Assembly: GCA_903888515.1 (NCBI GenBank)
Contig: CAISTY010000174.1
Coordinates: 1 to 61,292, forward strand
DNA: 61,292 nucleotides
Reading direction: 5' to 3'
DNA from: Akkermansiaceae bacterium
GTDB taxonomy: Bacteria; Verrucomicrobiota; Verrucomicrobiia; Verrucomicrobiales; Akkermansiaceae
Below the pieces are notes generated by a model, which saw only the letters and a program-made list of their open reading frames with translations, did not search any database and was not told the origin of the DNA. Positions 1 through 7,731 of this stretch are shown here, one piece after another. Numbering within the stretch: the first letter of the stretch is position 1; every line of letters begins with the position of its first letter. The position numbers and the translations under genes are program-made.

Positions 1-2
1 TG

Positions 3-92
3 CCGCACAATGCGACCGCCGAACAAGCCGCCGAGCTGACCCCGGCCCGCTTCGCCGCCGCGCTGAGCGCCGAAGCGCAGGAAGTCGCCTAA
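3..92 (+). CDS. C-terminal end of an unidentified protein (partial)
   Basis: The window opens inside a plus-strand reading frame that stops with TAA at 90-92. Only the last 29 residues are visible. They are alanine- and glutamate-rich and look helical. No family can be assigned from so short a tail, and the 5' end lies outside the window. Confidence 0.5.
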   Translation, partial: PHNATAEQAAELTPARFAAALSAEAQEVA

Positions 93-103
93 CAAACGTC
101 TCG

Positions 104-118
104 CCGCCCAGCGGGCGG
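104..118 (+). terminator. GC-rich stem-loop after the partial gene
   Basis: CCGCCC (104-109) pairs with GGGCGG (113-118) around a three-base loop, twelve bases after the stop codon of the partial gene. A G-run and not a T-run follows, so this is only a weak candidate for an intrinsic terminator. I see no gene between here and 345. Confidence 0.3.
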
Positions 119-345
119 GGGGACGAATTTAGGACGCTTACCTTGATGAGGACGTCGCCGGAAGTTGTCAGACGCCATGGGGCTTTGTCCTCGTTCCTCT
201 CGGACCATGCGGGGTGTCATTTTCTCCGCCGAAAATGAAGTTGCCGAGAGCCCTCCGGGCGTGGCGTGGCGGCGGGGAGGGACATGGGACGGAGAATCCT
301 GTTTATGGAAATCTCACAACCACGGCGGAACGTTCCTCTGGCCGT

Positions 346-868
346 TCATCCCGGCGCGATTTCCATGCCGGTTTCCAGCGAGGCCGCCGGAAGGAACATT
401 CTCAGGTTTTCCGGTCCCACGCGCCGGAAGCCGTATCTCGCGTAAAATCCGCTGACCTCCTCGTTGGAGGCATCCACGACCAAACCCACACCGCCCGTGC
501 GGGCAATCGTTTCCCGGGCCAATTGGCGGGCCGTAGCCACCAGCATCGAGCCGATGCCCCGTCCATGGGCGGCTTTTGCCACCGCCAGACGTCCCAACAA
601 CACCGCGGAGACCGACTGTCCGGGCAGCGCCTTGGGCACACCCGGCCATTCCCCTGGCTTCGACGGTGATGTTGGACAACGTGAAGTAGCCGAGCACGGC
701 TTTCGGTGGCAGGGCGTCCGCCGCGACCAGGACACGGGTCACACTCACTCCTTTCTCCAAATGGCTGCTGGCCGTTTCACGCAGGTAACGGTCCACCGAT
801 TCCAAGCCGCTGGCGAATTCCGCCCGCGCATGGCAGTCGGCCAGGATTTCAAGAGCGTATGACGACAT
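346..868 (-). pseudogene. GNAT acetyltransferase toxin (TacT-like), frameshifted
   Basis: This is a GNAT toxin of the TacT/KacT type. Such toxins acetylate the aminoacyl group of charged tRNA and are neutralised by a DUF1778 antitoxin. The N-terminal half reads in one frame from 868 to about 645, up to the ITVEARGM segment. The second half continues in another frame to the stop at 346-348 and carries AVLLGRLAV, the acetyl-CoA loop HGRGIG and FYARYGF. The span is 523 nt, one base more than a whole number of codons, so a single extra base (or two missing) near 645-655 explains the break. I see no slippery heptamer at the junction. The start overlaps the antitoxin stop by 20 nt, as is usual for this pair. 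The toxin is probably dead unless the shift is a sequencing error. Confidence 0.75.
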
Positions 869-1172
869 GGCGGGCGGCCAGCTTCGCAGCATCGAGCATC
901 GTTTGATGCGACTTGGGCGGCTTCGCGATCAGCGCGGCGAGATTCGCCGCCTCATTCCGCGTCAACTGCCAGCGGGCATCCGCTTCGATGACGCGATCCG
1001 CCCTGTCCGCTGCCGCATCGTGGATGAACGCCGCCACGGCGACCCCGCGCAAGGCCGCCGCATACTCGATCTTTTCCGCCAGACCGGCCGGAAAGCGTGT
1101 GTTGATGCGCTTGGTCGGCGCTCCCTCAGGGCGTCCCCGGCGGCCAGGAACTGTCTTCGATTTCGTGTTCAC
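849..1172 (-). CDS. DUF1778 antitoxin (TacA-like)
   Basis: The 107-residue protein matches the DUF1778 antitoxin pattern. It has a basic N-terminus, a ribbon-helix-helix segment (RINTRFPAGLAEKIEYAA, then AAFIHDAAADRA) and a C-terminal toxin-binding tail with a tryptophan and a proline-rich PPKSH segment. Antitoxins of this family bind their own promoter and block the GNAT toxin. The frame begins with GTG at 1172, and no Shine-Dalgarno is visible. The toxin gene follows with a 20-nt overlap. The antitoxin appears intact although the toxin is frameshifted. Confidence 0.82.
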   Translation of the reverse strand: MNTKSKTVPGRRGRPEGAPTKRINTRFPAGLAEKIEYAAALRGVAVAAFIHDAAADRADRVIEADARWQLTRNEAANLAALIAKPPKSHQTMLDAAKLAARHVVIRS

Positions 1173-1207
1173 GCGTGGAGCCTATGCCGGGCGGGCACTC
1201 GGTGCAA
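1172..1207 (-). promoter_or_regulatory. Candidate promoter of the toxin-antitoxin pair, leaderless start
   Basis: On the minus strand TTGCAC (1207-1202) and TAGGCT (1184-1179) are separated by 17 bases. Six bases lie between the -10 box and the GTG start. The predicted transcript would therefore begin at or next to the start codon, which fits the missing ribosome binding site. This is inference from spacing only. Confidence 0.35.
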
Positions 1208-1288
1208 TTGTTTTTTGGTGCCATTCAGACACCGGACATTTAGATTCCGCTTCCCCTCAGGCCGCGAATCCGCTATCAGCCATTCAAG

Positions 1289-1660
1289 CTACCCCTGCGA
1301 TGACCGCCGTCCTAACAGCCCCCGCCGCAATTCCCGATCCGGAGCTTTCCAGCCCTCGGGAACGCGGAAAATCGCCAACCCCCATTTCCCCGCGTTCCGG
1401 TCCGGCCACCGGCTTTTCCAACGGCCTTCACCGGGAAAGCAATTTCCTAGCAATTTGATGCGATCCACGCCTTGGCGCGGCCACCAGTTCACCACGGGCC
1501 GCTGATCGCCTTCGGCAAAGGGGCCGCCGGTGTGCTCTGCCTGGTAGAGGTCAACGCCCGGCAGTTTGACCGGGCCCGGGTATCTAGCACGGTTGAAGAA
1601 GTCATACACCACCGCCGCGGCCACGCTGCACAGGCATGCAGCCACCGCAGTCAGGGTCAT
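1289..1660 (-). pseudogene. Truncated N-terminus of a fourth HExxH-protease paralog
   Basis: The first 65 or so residues contain a signal peptide followed by YDFFNRARYPGP and VNWWPRQGVD. They match the N-termini of the proteins at 7728 (DYDFYAGLRYPGA, VDWWPRKGVD) and 14597 (HDYYKSLRYPAK, VQWWPRQGQD). The similarity ends near 1455, and a dispersed repeat begins at about 1445. The remaining residues are translated repeat and unrelated sequence. The protease domain, beta-helix and LamG domain are all absent. The ATG at 1660 lies inside the end of the esterase gene (stop at 1602) in a different frame. Confidence 0.7.
1401..1445 (+). repeat. Dispersed REP-like repeat, copy A
   Basis: The core GGCCACCGGCTTTTCCAACG, followed by GCCTTCACCGGGAAAGCA, recurs with few changes at 3022-3065 and, inverted, at 48080-48120. 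Just to the left, GGAACGCGG (1369-1377) and CCGCGTTCC (1390-1398) can form a separate hairpin. The copy lies exactly where homology of the truncated protease paralog ends. Confidence 0.75.
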
Positions 1661-2912
1661 TAATCTTTGGGTTTCCGGAGGCGGCCGCCATCACCTTGTT
1701 GGTGACGGTGTTTCGAAGGCGCATGGTGACGGCTGCATCGCCGGGGGATGCGGTGGTCATGAAGACCATGGCCACATCGTTGGCGGGATCGGCCAAGCCG
1801 ATGACGGTATCGACGCCGGCATGGCTAAACGTTTGCGCGGAGGCGACGTTTCCAAATCCGAACCAACTTTCTTTCGTGGTGCCCCGCAGCAACCAGCCCA
1901 GACCCCAGAACTCATGTTTGGGAACCTGGCCCGCAGTCACGGACGCATCGATCTGCTTCTGATATTGAACACGGTGCATTTCCTTGAGAGCATCCGGCTG
2001 GATCAGGGTCTTGCCGTTCCATATGCCGTTGTTCAGATGGAGGTTGAGCAGTTTCAACATGTCGTCGGTGCGTGCGAAGGCGCCTGCGGAAGGATGACCG
2101 AGGGATTGCTCATGGTCGGTATCCATGGGCCATGGATAGGATTTCGGTTTCGACACCAAGGCGATCGGCGCATCCCCCGTGGGGATTCGGAAGGTAAATC
2201 CGGAGTCCAGCGGATCGAACAGGCGTTCTCGGCAAATATCGTTCCAAGGTTTGTTGCCTGACACCCGCCGCACCACCTCGGCGGCGATCAGCATGCCGCT
2301 GTAACCGTGATAGGCCGTACGCGAACCCGGCACCCATTCAACTTCCATGGCGCACAGTTTGGCGATGGCCGTTTTCCACTGGCTTTCGCTGTAGGTGGGG
2401 ATGAGCGGCGCGGCGCTGAGGCCTGCCGAATGGGTGAGCACGTGTCGTACGGTGATGCTTTCCTTGCCGCCACCGGTGAACTCGCCGATGTACTTCGATA
2501 CGGGCACATCGTAGTCCACAAGTCCGTCCTGATGCGCCATGACGGTAATGGTGGCGGTGATCGCCTTGGAGAAGGAGTACATCATGTTTCGGGCAGAGGC
2601 GTCGTAGGGGATGCTGTCGCGGTCCGGTCCCGAGCAGATGCCCCAGTACTTCTCGACAAACTTGCGTCCGCCGCGCGTGGCCACAAGTGCCGCACCGGGA
2701 AATGTCTTTGCCGCGAACTCCTTGGAAATGAAGTCGATGGCTTCCTGGAGGGCTTGCGGGTTGACGCCCACCTGTTCGGGGGTGACCGAAGCAAGGGATT
2801 CGCGTCGTGGCACCGGTCCGCCACGGGCAACGTTCAGAATGCCAATTCCGACGGTGCTGACAGCCGCGCGTTGTAGAAACTCCCGTCGGTTGAGATTTGA
2901 GTTGTATTGCAT
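1602..2912 (-). CDS. Tat-exported beta-lactamase-fold serine hydrolase
   Basis: This 436-residue protein belongs to the class C beta-lactamase / EstB / penicillin-binding-like family, usually esterases or D-aminopeptidases. A twin-arginine signal (NRREFLQRAA) is at residues 8-17. The nucleophile motif SFSK is at 113-116, followed by the YHGYSG segment and a late HAG motif. I chose the ATG at 2912 because it gives the Tat signal. The longer frame back to 3074 only reads through repeat DNA. It is transcribed away from the degradation locus and shares its upstream region with it, so it may act on acylated fragments. The C-terminus overlaps the start of the truncated paralog at 1660. Confidence 0.85.
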   Translation of the reverse strand: MQYNSNLNRREFLQRAAVSTVGIGILNVARGGPVPRRESLASVTPEQVGVNPQALQEAIDFISKEFAAKTFPGAALVATRGGRKFVEKYWGICSGPDRDSIPYDASARNMMYSFSKAITATITVMAHQDGLVDYDVPVSKYIGEFTGGGKESITVRHVLTHSAGLSAAPLIPTYSESQWKTAIAKLCAMEVEWVPGSRTAYHGYSGMLIAAEVVRRVSGNKPWNDICRERLFDPLDSGFTFRIPTGDAPIALVSKPKSYPWPMDTDHEQSLGHPSAGAFARTDDMLKLLNLHLNNGIWNGKTLIQPDALKEMHRVQYQKQIDASVTAGQVPKHEFWGLGWLLRGTTKESWFGFGNVASAQTFSHAGVDTVIGLADPANDVAMVFMTTASPGDAAVTMRLRNTVTNKVMAAASGNPKINDPDCGGCMPVQRGRGGGV

Positions 2913-2975
2913 GGTGTGCGCTGCCTCTGGTCGTTTGGAAAATCGTACCCGTGTGGTGGGAGTATGGCAAGGCAA

Positions 2976-3065
2976 TTGCTCTTGGGGGGCGTTGCAAGAG
3001 CAGATGGCCGGACCGGAGGTTCGGCCACCGGCTCTTCCATCGGCCTTCACCCCGAAAGCAATTTG
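2976..3065. repeat. Inverted pair of REP-like repeats, copy B
   Basis: The right half (3022-3065) matches copy A at 1401-1445. The left half (about 2976-3020, with GTTGCAAGAGCAGATGGCCG) matches the opposite strand of the same element, as seen at 48097-48118. The two copies therefore face each other like a BIME. TGGCCG and CGGCCA flank the centre and could fold into a stem. The pair sits between the divergent esterase and acetylesterase genes. Confidence 0.6.
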
Positions 3066-3197
3066 TGAAATCACCTATTTTTTCTGGCAAACGGGTTTTC
3101 TTCCGCTTGGCGTGATAGGATACGCGGTTGAGTCAGTATTGTGAGCGATGTGAACACTTCCCCGGGAAGTCATCAGCCATCAGATCCCACCCTGCCA
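3063..3197 (+). promoter_or_regulatory. Duplicated upstream region, copy 1
   Basis: About 135 bp are nearly identical to 7498-7633. Both copies start with the dyad GTGA-AA-TCAC, pass a T-run and a GGCAAACGGGTTT block, and share an unchanged stretch from GCGGTTGAGTCAGTATTGTG to CCCCGGGAAGTCATCAGCCA. The copy ends three bases before the acetylesterase start codon. The location suggests a shared promoter and operator for the SGNH/GH106 unit and the protease unit. I could not fix the -10 and -35 boxes with confidence. Confidence 0.7.
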
Positions 3198-3200
3198 ATC

Positions 3201-3962
3201 ATGCAAAACGTCCCCAAGCTCCTCCTCATCACCGCCCTCCTGGGCACGCAACTCAGTGCGCAGACCGTTGCCAACAAACCAGTGCATTTGTTCATCTTAT
3301 CCGGCCAGTCCAACATGGCCGGGATGGATCCAAAACTCGGCTTCGAGCCAGAGGCCGCCCTGTTGTTCCCCAACGCCACCGTCGCCCACATCAAGATCGC
3401 CACCGGCGGTCAACCGATCCGCAGCTGGGTAGCCGAGTGGAGCGAGATCGCGCGCAAACACGGCATTGATCCCGCCACGGTGGGTGCCGACAAACAGAAA
3501 AGCACGATCTTCTACCAGCCCATCCTCGACCAGTTCGCCGGATTGCTCAAACAGTACCCTCATCCCGCATCGGTCACTTTTTGTTGGATGCAGGGCGAGC
3601 GCGACGCCAAGGAAAACCTCCAGGCCGCCTACGGCGATGCCTTGAAGCAACTGATCGCAAGCCTGCGCCGGGATTTGAAGCAGCCGGACATGAAATTCGT
3701 CATCGGCCGCCTGAGCGACCACAAAAAAGCCGATGACGTTCCATGGGAATCGGTGCGGCAGGCGCAGGTGTCCCTCGCCAAGAGCGATCCTCTGGGTGCC
3801 TGGGTGGACTGCGACGACCTCAACAACCAAGTGAACAACGGTGTGGCCTTCGACGACCTCCATTACACCAAGGAAGGCTACGAACTCCTCGGGCGCCGCT
3901 ACCTCCGCCAAGCCAAGGCGCTCATCGATGGCAAGAAGCCCGCAGAGAACGGTCGGCCATGA
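3201..3962 (+). CDS. Secreted SGNH carbohydrate esterase (sialate O-acetylesterase family)
   Basis: This 253-residue protein has a signal peptide (residues 1 to about 21) followed by a SASA/DUF303-type SGNH hydrolase fold. The GQSNM block carries the catalytic serine at residue 37, WMQGE lies near 130, and the Asp-x-x-His pair is at 218-221. Such enzymes remove acetyl groups from sugars, including acetylated wall polysaccharides. ATG 3201 was chosen over 3141 because it starts the signal peptide; the longer frame would translate the duplicated control region. The stop overlaps the ATG of the GH106 gene (ATGA), indicating translational coupling. The natural substrate is unknown. Confidence 0.85.
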   Translation: MQNVPKLLLITALLGTQLSAQTVANKPVHLFILSGQSNMAGMDPKLGFEPEAALLFPNATVAHIKIATGGQPIRSWVAEWSEIARKHGIDPATVGADKQKSTIFYQPILDQFAGLLKQYPHPASVTFCWMQGERDAKENLQAAYGDALKQLIASLRRDLKQPDMKFVIGRLSDHKKADDVPWESVRQAQVSLAKSDPLGAWVDCDDLNNQVNNGVAFDDLHYTKEGYELLGRRYLRQAKALIDGKKPAENGRP

Positions 3963-6900
3963 CACACACCCATCAAGGCATGCCCACCTTGCCGCGCGGA
4001 ACGGATTTCTGGTATATAATAACAACGGTTAGCATAGTCCTGCTCGCGAGTGTGTTGGTCGGGGCTGGGGCAGCGACTGCGGGTGATCTGGCCGGCAGTT
4101 TCGCCCAGCCGCCATATTCAGCTAGACCGTGGGTGTATTGGTACTGGATGCAGGCAAATGCCACGCGCGAAGGTATTACCAATGATCTCGAAGCAATGGC
4201 GAAAGCCGGTATCGGCGGAGCGTATCTGATGCCGATCGGTCACCATGGCAACAAGACGCTTGTCAAGCCGCCGGCAAACCCGTTGTCCGAACAATGGTGG
4301 GATCTGGTCGTGCATGCGACCAAAGAGGCTGACCGCCTCGACATGCGACTGGCCATGAACGCCTGCGACGGTTGGGCATTGGCGGGAGGGCCGTGGATTA
4401 CGCCGGAAATGTCGATGCAGGAAGTGGTAACAACCTCGCTCAACATCGACGGCGGCAAACCCTTCACAGGCAAACTCGCGCAGCCCGCAGCGCGAAGCGA
4501 CTATTACCGTGAAATCGCCGTGATGGCCTATCCCGCGCTCGTAGGCGTGGACATCACTTCCACCCACCTTAAACCCAAGGCCTCCACGAACATTGCCAAT
4601 TTCGATCCGCAACCTCTGGTCTCCGGCGCGGAAAAGCCGCTGAACCTGCCTGCGGAGGGGTGGATTCAGTACGAGTTCTCCGAGCCCTTCACATGCCGGT
4701 CGATCAAGATGACGCCCGATCAGAGTTCGGCCTTTCAATTGCATCGCTCGGAGGTGCTCGCAAGCAATGACGGCAACACGTTTCGCTCGCTGGGACGGTT
4801 GAAGCCCACCGAGTTTCACGGATGGCAGGACGGAGGCTTCGGAGCCACGCACGCCATCGAAGCCACCACCGCGCGGTTTTTCCGCTTTGTATTCGACAGT
4901 TCGGATACAAAGCCGCACTCGGAAAATTGTGAAGGAACCAAAGTTCGCAATCGCGGTCGGCTCGGTGCCCAGCATATCGAACTTCGTTCGCAGCCGGCCA
5001 TTAACCACTGGGAAGGCAAGGCCGGTTTCCGCTGGCGCCGCGGCGCGTGGACGACCGATGCGCAATGCCCGAGCGCGTTGTGCGTTCAGCCCGAAAGCAT
5101 CGTCATCCTGAGCGACAAGATGGACGCCGACGGCACGCTGCGCTGGACACCGCCGCCGGGACGCTGGACGATCCAGCGAATCGGCTACACGACGACCGGC
5201 GTCTGCAACGGGCCGGGTGGCACGGGCTCGGGCTTGGAATGCGATAAGTTCAACCCCAAGGCCGCCGAAGTGCAGTTCAACGGCTGGTTCGGAGCGGCAC
5301 TTAAACGGGTCGGTCCCGAACTGGCCGGCAAGACCATGTGGATCAACCACACCGACAGTTGGGAGGCCGCCAGCCAGAACTGGTCGCCGCTGTTTAGGGC
5401 CGCGTTCATCGAGCGCCGCGGCTACGATCCGTTGAAATGGTTGCCGGCCATGAGCGGCGTGCCTATCAAATCGCCCGAACTCTCCGAGCGTTTCTTGTAC
5501 GACGTGCGCCGCACAATCGCCGATCTGGTTTGCGAGAACTTCTACGCGCCATTCTCAAAACTCGGTCGCGAGCAAGGGGCCGCCTTCAGTGCCGAAGGCA
5601 TCGCACCCACGATGATGGCCGACGGCATGCAGCACTTCAAGTACGCCGACTTCCCTATGGGCGAGTTCTGGCTTAATGGCGTTAATCAGGACAAACCGAA
5701 CGATATCAGCGACGCCATTTCCGGCGGGCATATCTACGGCAAACCGATCATCGGCGCCGAGGCCTTCACGCAAATCCCCATGCGTTGGAACGAGGATCCA
5801 TATTGGCTCAAGCCGATGGGCGACTTCAATATGGCCAAAGGCATCAACCGGTTCGTGCTGCACGTGTGGGCTCATCAAGCTTTCCCGGAGAAGCCCGGCC
5901 CCGGCGTGACGTTGGACGCAATCGGAACATTCTTCAGTGGCACACAGACTTGGCACGAACCGGGACGCGCGTGGTTCGATTACCTGCGGCGCTGCTCTGC
6001 CATGCTTCAGCAGGGGTTGCCTATGGTTGATGTTTGCTATTTCACCGGCGAGGAGCAACCAGCCCGCTCGTACCTGCGAAGGGACTTGCCGCTGCCGCTT
6101 GGCGAAGGTTACTCGTTCGACAGTATCAACCGCGATGCTCTGCTAACCCGCGCTTCCGCCAAAAACGGTCGGCTGGTGTTGCCCGACGGCATGTCGTACC
6201 GCCTCTTGGTGCTTCCTGCTACCGATCATATGACGCCGCAGCTTGCCGCACAGATCGGAACCCTCGCCAAGGCGGGCGTGCCGATCATCGGTCCGCGGCC
6301 GACGCGCTCGATCAGTCTGACCGACTATCCGAATTGCGACGAGAAGGTTCGCGGCATTGTTGCCGACTCGTGGAAATCGGTGCGATCCGGCGCGACGACA
6401 CAAGAGGTTCTCGACGAACTCGCTTTGTCGCCGGATGTCGAGTTTCCCGGCGTGGACCTAACGCCGGTGTTGCGCCCGCAAATGGAATACACGTCGCCGC
6501 CGCTGGTGTGGAATCACCGAACGACCGGCGAGGCCGATATTTACTTTCTATCCAACCAGGAAAGACAGCCGCGCAGTGTCGAGGTTGCCTTTAGAATTAC
6601 CGGCCGCGTGCCCGAGCTTTGGGATCCGGCAACCGGAAGCACCGGTGACGCGGGCATTTGGCGGGAAGAAAACGGCCGTACGGTTGTATCGATCCGCTTT
6701 GCGCCGACCGATGCGGTGTTTGTCGTCTTCCGACGGGACTCGGGCAACGCCGATCCGGTGGCACGGATAACGCCGTCGGAAACCGCACCTCCGCAATCCG
6801 TCCTACAGCCGTTGTGGATCGAAAATGATCGGGCGTGGGCTTCGACCGATGGGACTTGGAAGTTGACTCATCAGTCGGGAAAAACCACGAGCATCTCGGT

Positions 6901-7411
6901 TGACGACCTGCCCAAGCCACACATGATCGGCGGGCCGTGGAGTGTGACTTTTTCACCGGGACGAGGCGGGCCGGACAAAATCGAATTGGCCGAACTTCAA
7001 TCTCTTGGCGAGCATGAGAACGCCGGTGTTAAATACTTTTCGGGCACGGCCAGCTATCTTTGCACTTTCGATTTGCGGAACGTGCGCCAGGGTGAGCGTC
7101 TGTTTCTCGATCTTGGTCGTGTGGCCAATCTGGCCGAAGTGACCGTCAACGGGAAGAAGTTCGGAGTGCTATGGAAACCGCCGTTTGTGGTTGACGTTAC
7201 CGACGCTGTGCGACCGGGAAAGAACACGCTGACCGTCGCGGTAACCAACACGTGGCGTAATCGGCTGATCGGCGATGCGTCGTTGCCCGCCGAAGATCGT
7301 ATCGGGTGGTCGCTGTTGCGCGACAAGTGGTTCGCACCGAATACACCGCTGGACCCGGCCGGCCTGTTGGGCCCGGTGAAGTTGTGGACCACCCGAGGAA
7401 GTCATTTGTAA
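3959..7411 (+). CDS. GH106-type alpha-L-rhamnosidase
   Basis: The 1150-residue protein has a hydrophobic export segment near residues 18-45. It then shows the typical GH106 N-terminal motif RPWVYWYWMQANATREGI and the following AMAKAGIGGAYLMP. Length and order agree with family GH106, which cleaves terminal alpha-L-rhamnose from pectin side chains or arabinogalactan. Near residues 1040-1110 a GH2-like sugar-binding beta-sandwich is visible (LFLDLGRV, VTVNGKKFG, NTLTVAVTNTWRNRLIG). The start overlaps the acetylesterase stop, so the two are co-translated. An alternative start is ATG 3980. A hairpin after the stop (7453-7495) separates it from the next unit. Confidence 0.85.
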   Translation: MTHTHQGMPTLPRGTDFWYIITTVSIVLLASVLVGAGAATAGDLAGSFAQPPYSARPWVYWYWMQANATREGITNDLEAMAKAGIGGAYLMPIGHHGNKTLVKPPANPLSEQWWDLVVHATKEADRLDMRLAMNACDGWALAGGPWITPEMSMQEVVTTSLNIDGGKPFTGKLAQPAARSDYYREIAVMAYPALVGVDITSTHLKPKASTNIANFDPQPLVSGAEKPLNLPAEGWIQYEFSEPFTCRSIKMTPDQSSAFQLHRSEVLASNDGNTFRSLGRLKPTEFHGWQDGGFGATHAIEATTARFFRFVFDSSDTKPHSENCEGTKVRNRGRLGAQHIELRSQPAINHWEGKAGFRWRRGAWTTDAQCPSALCVQPESIVILSDKMDADGTLRWTPPPGRWTIQRIGYTTTGVCNGPGGTGSGLECDKFNPKAAEVQFNGWFGAALKRVGPELAGKTMWINHTDSWEAASQNWSPLFRAAFIERRGYDPLKWLPAMSGVPIKSPELSERFLYDVRRTIADLVCENFYAPFSKLGREQGAAFSAEGIAPTMMADGMQHFKYADFPMGEFWLNGVNQDKPNDISDAISGGHIYGKPIIGAEAFTQIPMRWNEDPYWLKPMGDFNMAKGINRFVLHVWAHQAFPEKPGPGVTLDAIGTFFSGTQTWHEPGRAWFDYLRRCSAMLQQGLPMVDVCYFTGEEQPARSYLRRDLPLPLGEGYSFDSINRDALLTRASAKNGRLVLPDGMSYRLLVLPATDHMTPQLAAQIGTLAKAGVPIIGPRPTRSISLTDYPNCDEKVRGIVADSWKSVRSGATTQEVLDELALSPDVEFPGVDLTPVLRPQMEYTSPPLVWNHRTTGEADIYFLSNQERQPRSVEVAFRITGRVPELWDPATGSTGDAGIWREENGRTVVSIRFAPTDAVFVVFRRDSGNADPVARITPSETAPPQSVLQPLWIENDRAWASTDGTWKLTHQSGKTTSISVDDLPKPHMIGGPWSVTFSPGRGGPDKIELAELQSLGEHENAGVKYFSGTASYLCTFDLRNVRQGERLFLDLGRVANLAEVTVNGKKFGVLWKPPFVVDVTDAVRPGKNTLTVAVTNTWRNRLIGDASLPAEDRIGWSLLRDKWFAPNTPLDPAGLLGPVKLWTTRGSHL

Positions 7412-7452
7412 AACGTTGATAACCAATGATCGGATTGTTGTGCAATGGATTG

Positions 7453-7495
7453 CTTCCTGACCACCAAACGCCACTCGTGCTTCAAAATCAGGAAG
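7453..7495 (+). terminator. Inverted repeat after the GH106 gene
   Basis: CTTCCTGA (7453-7460) pairs with TCAGGAAG (7488-7495) around a 27-base loop. There is no clear T-run, so termination is only a possibility. It lies directly before the duplicated regulatory region. Confidence 0.3.
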
Positions 7496-7497
7496 TG

Positions 7498-7633
7498 ATT
7501 GTGAAATCACATGTTTTTTTGGCAAACGGGTTTTTCTTCCGTTTGGCGTGATAGAAAACGCGGTTGAGTCAGTATTGTGAGCGATGTGAACACTTCCCCG
7601 GGAAGTCATCAGCCATGAGATCCTACCCTGCCA
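7498..7633 (+). promoter_or_regulatory. Duplicated upstream region, copy 2
   Basis: This is the second copy of the element at 3063-3197. It again opens with the dyad TGTGA-AA-TCACA (7500-7511) and ends at the conserved ACCCTGCCA. In this copy an ATG at 7615 replaces ATC of copy 1 and opens a short reading frame. The two copies imply common control of the GH106 and protease transcription units. Confidence 0.7.
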
Positions 7634-7731
7634 CCCTCTGTTGTCCGGGCGCGTTGCTCGCCATCGCGGTTTCCCCCATGCATGCCGCCGAAGGACTTAC
7701 GGAAACAGCGCACCTGAAAACCAACCGATGA
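7615..7731 (+). CDS. Small open frame resembling an orphan signal peptide
   Basis: The frame encodes 38 residues: MRSYPATLCC, then a hydrophobic stretch and PMHAAEG, which looks like a signal peptide with an Ala-x-Ala type cleavage site. Its TGA overlaps the ATG of the protease gene (ATGA at 7728-7731), so it could act as a coupled leader. It could equally be the remnant of a secreted protein whose mature part was lost when the region was duplicated. Nothing shows that it is translated. Confidence 0.35.
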   Translation: MRSYPATLCCPGALLAIAVSPMHAAEGLTETAHLKTNR

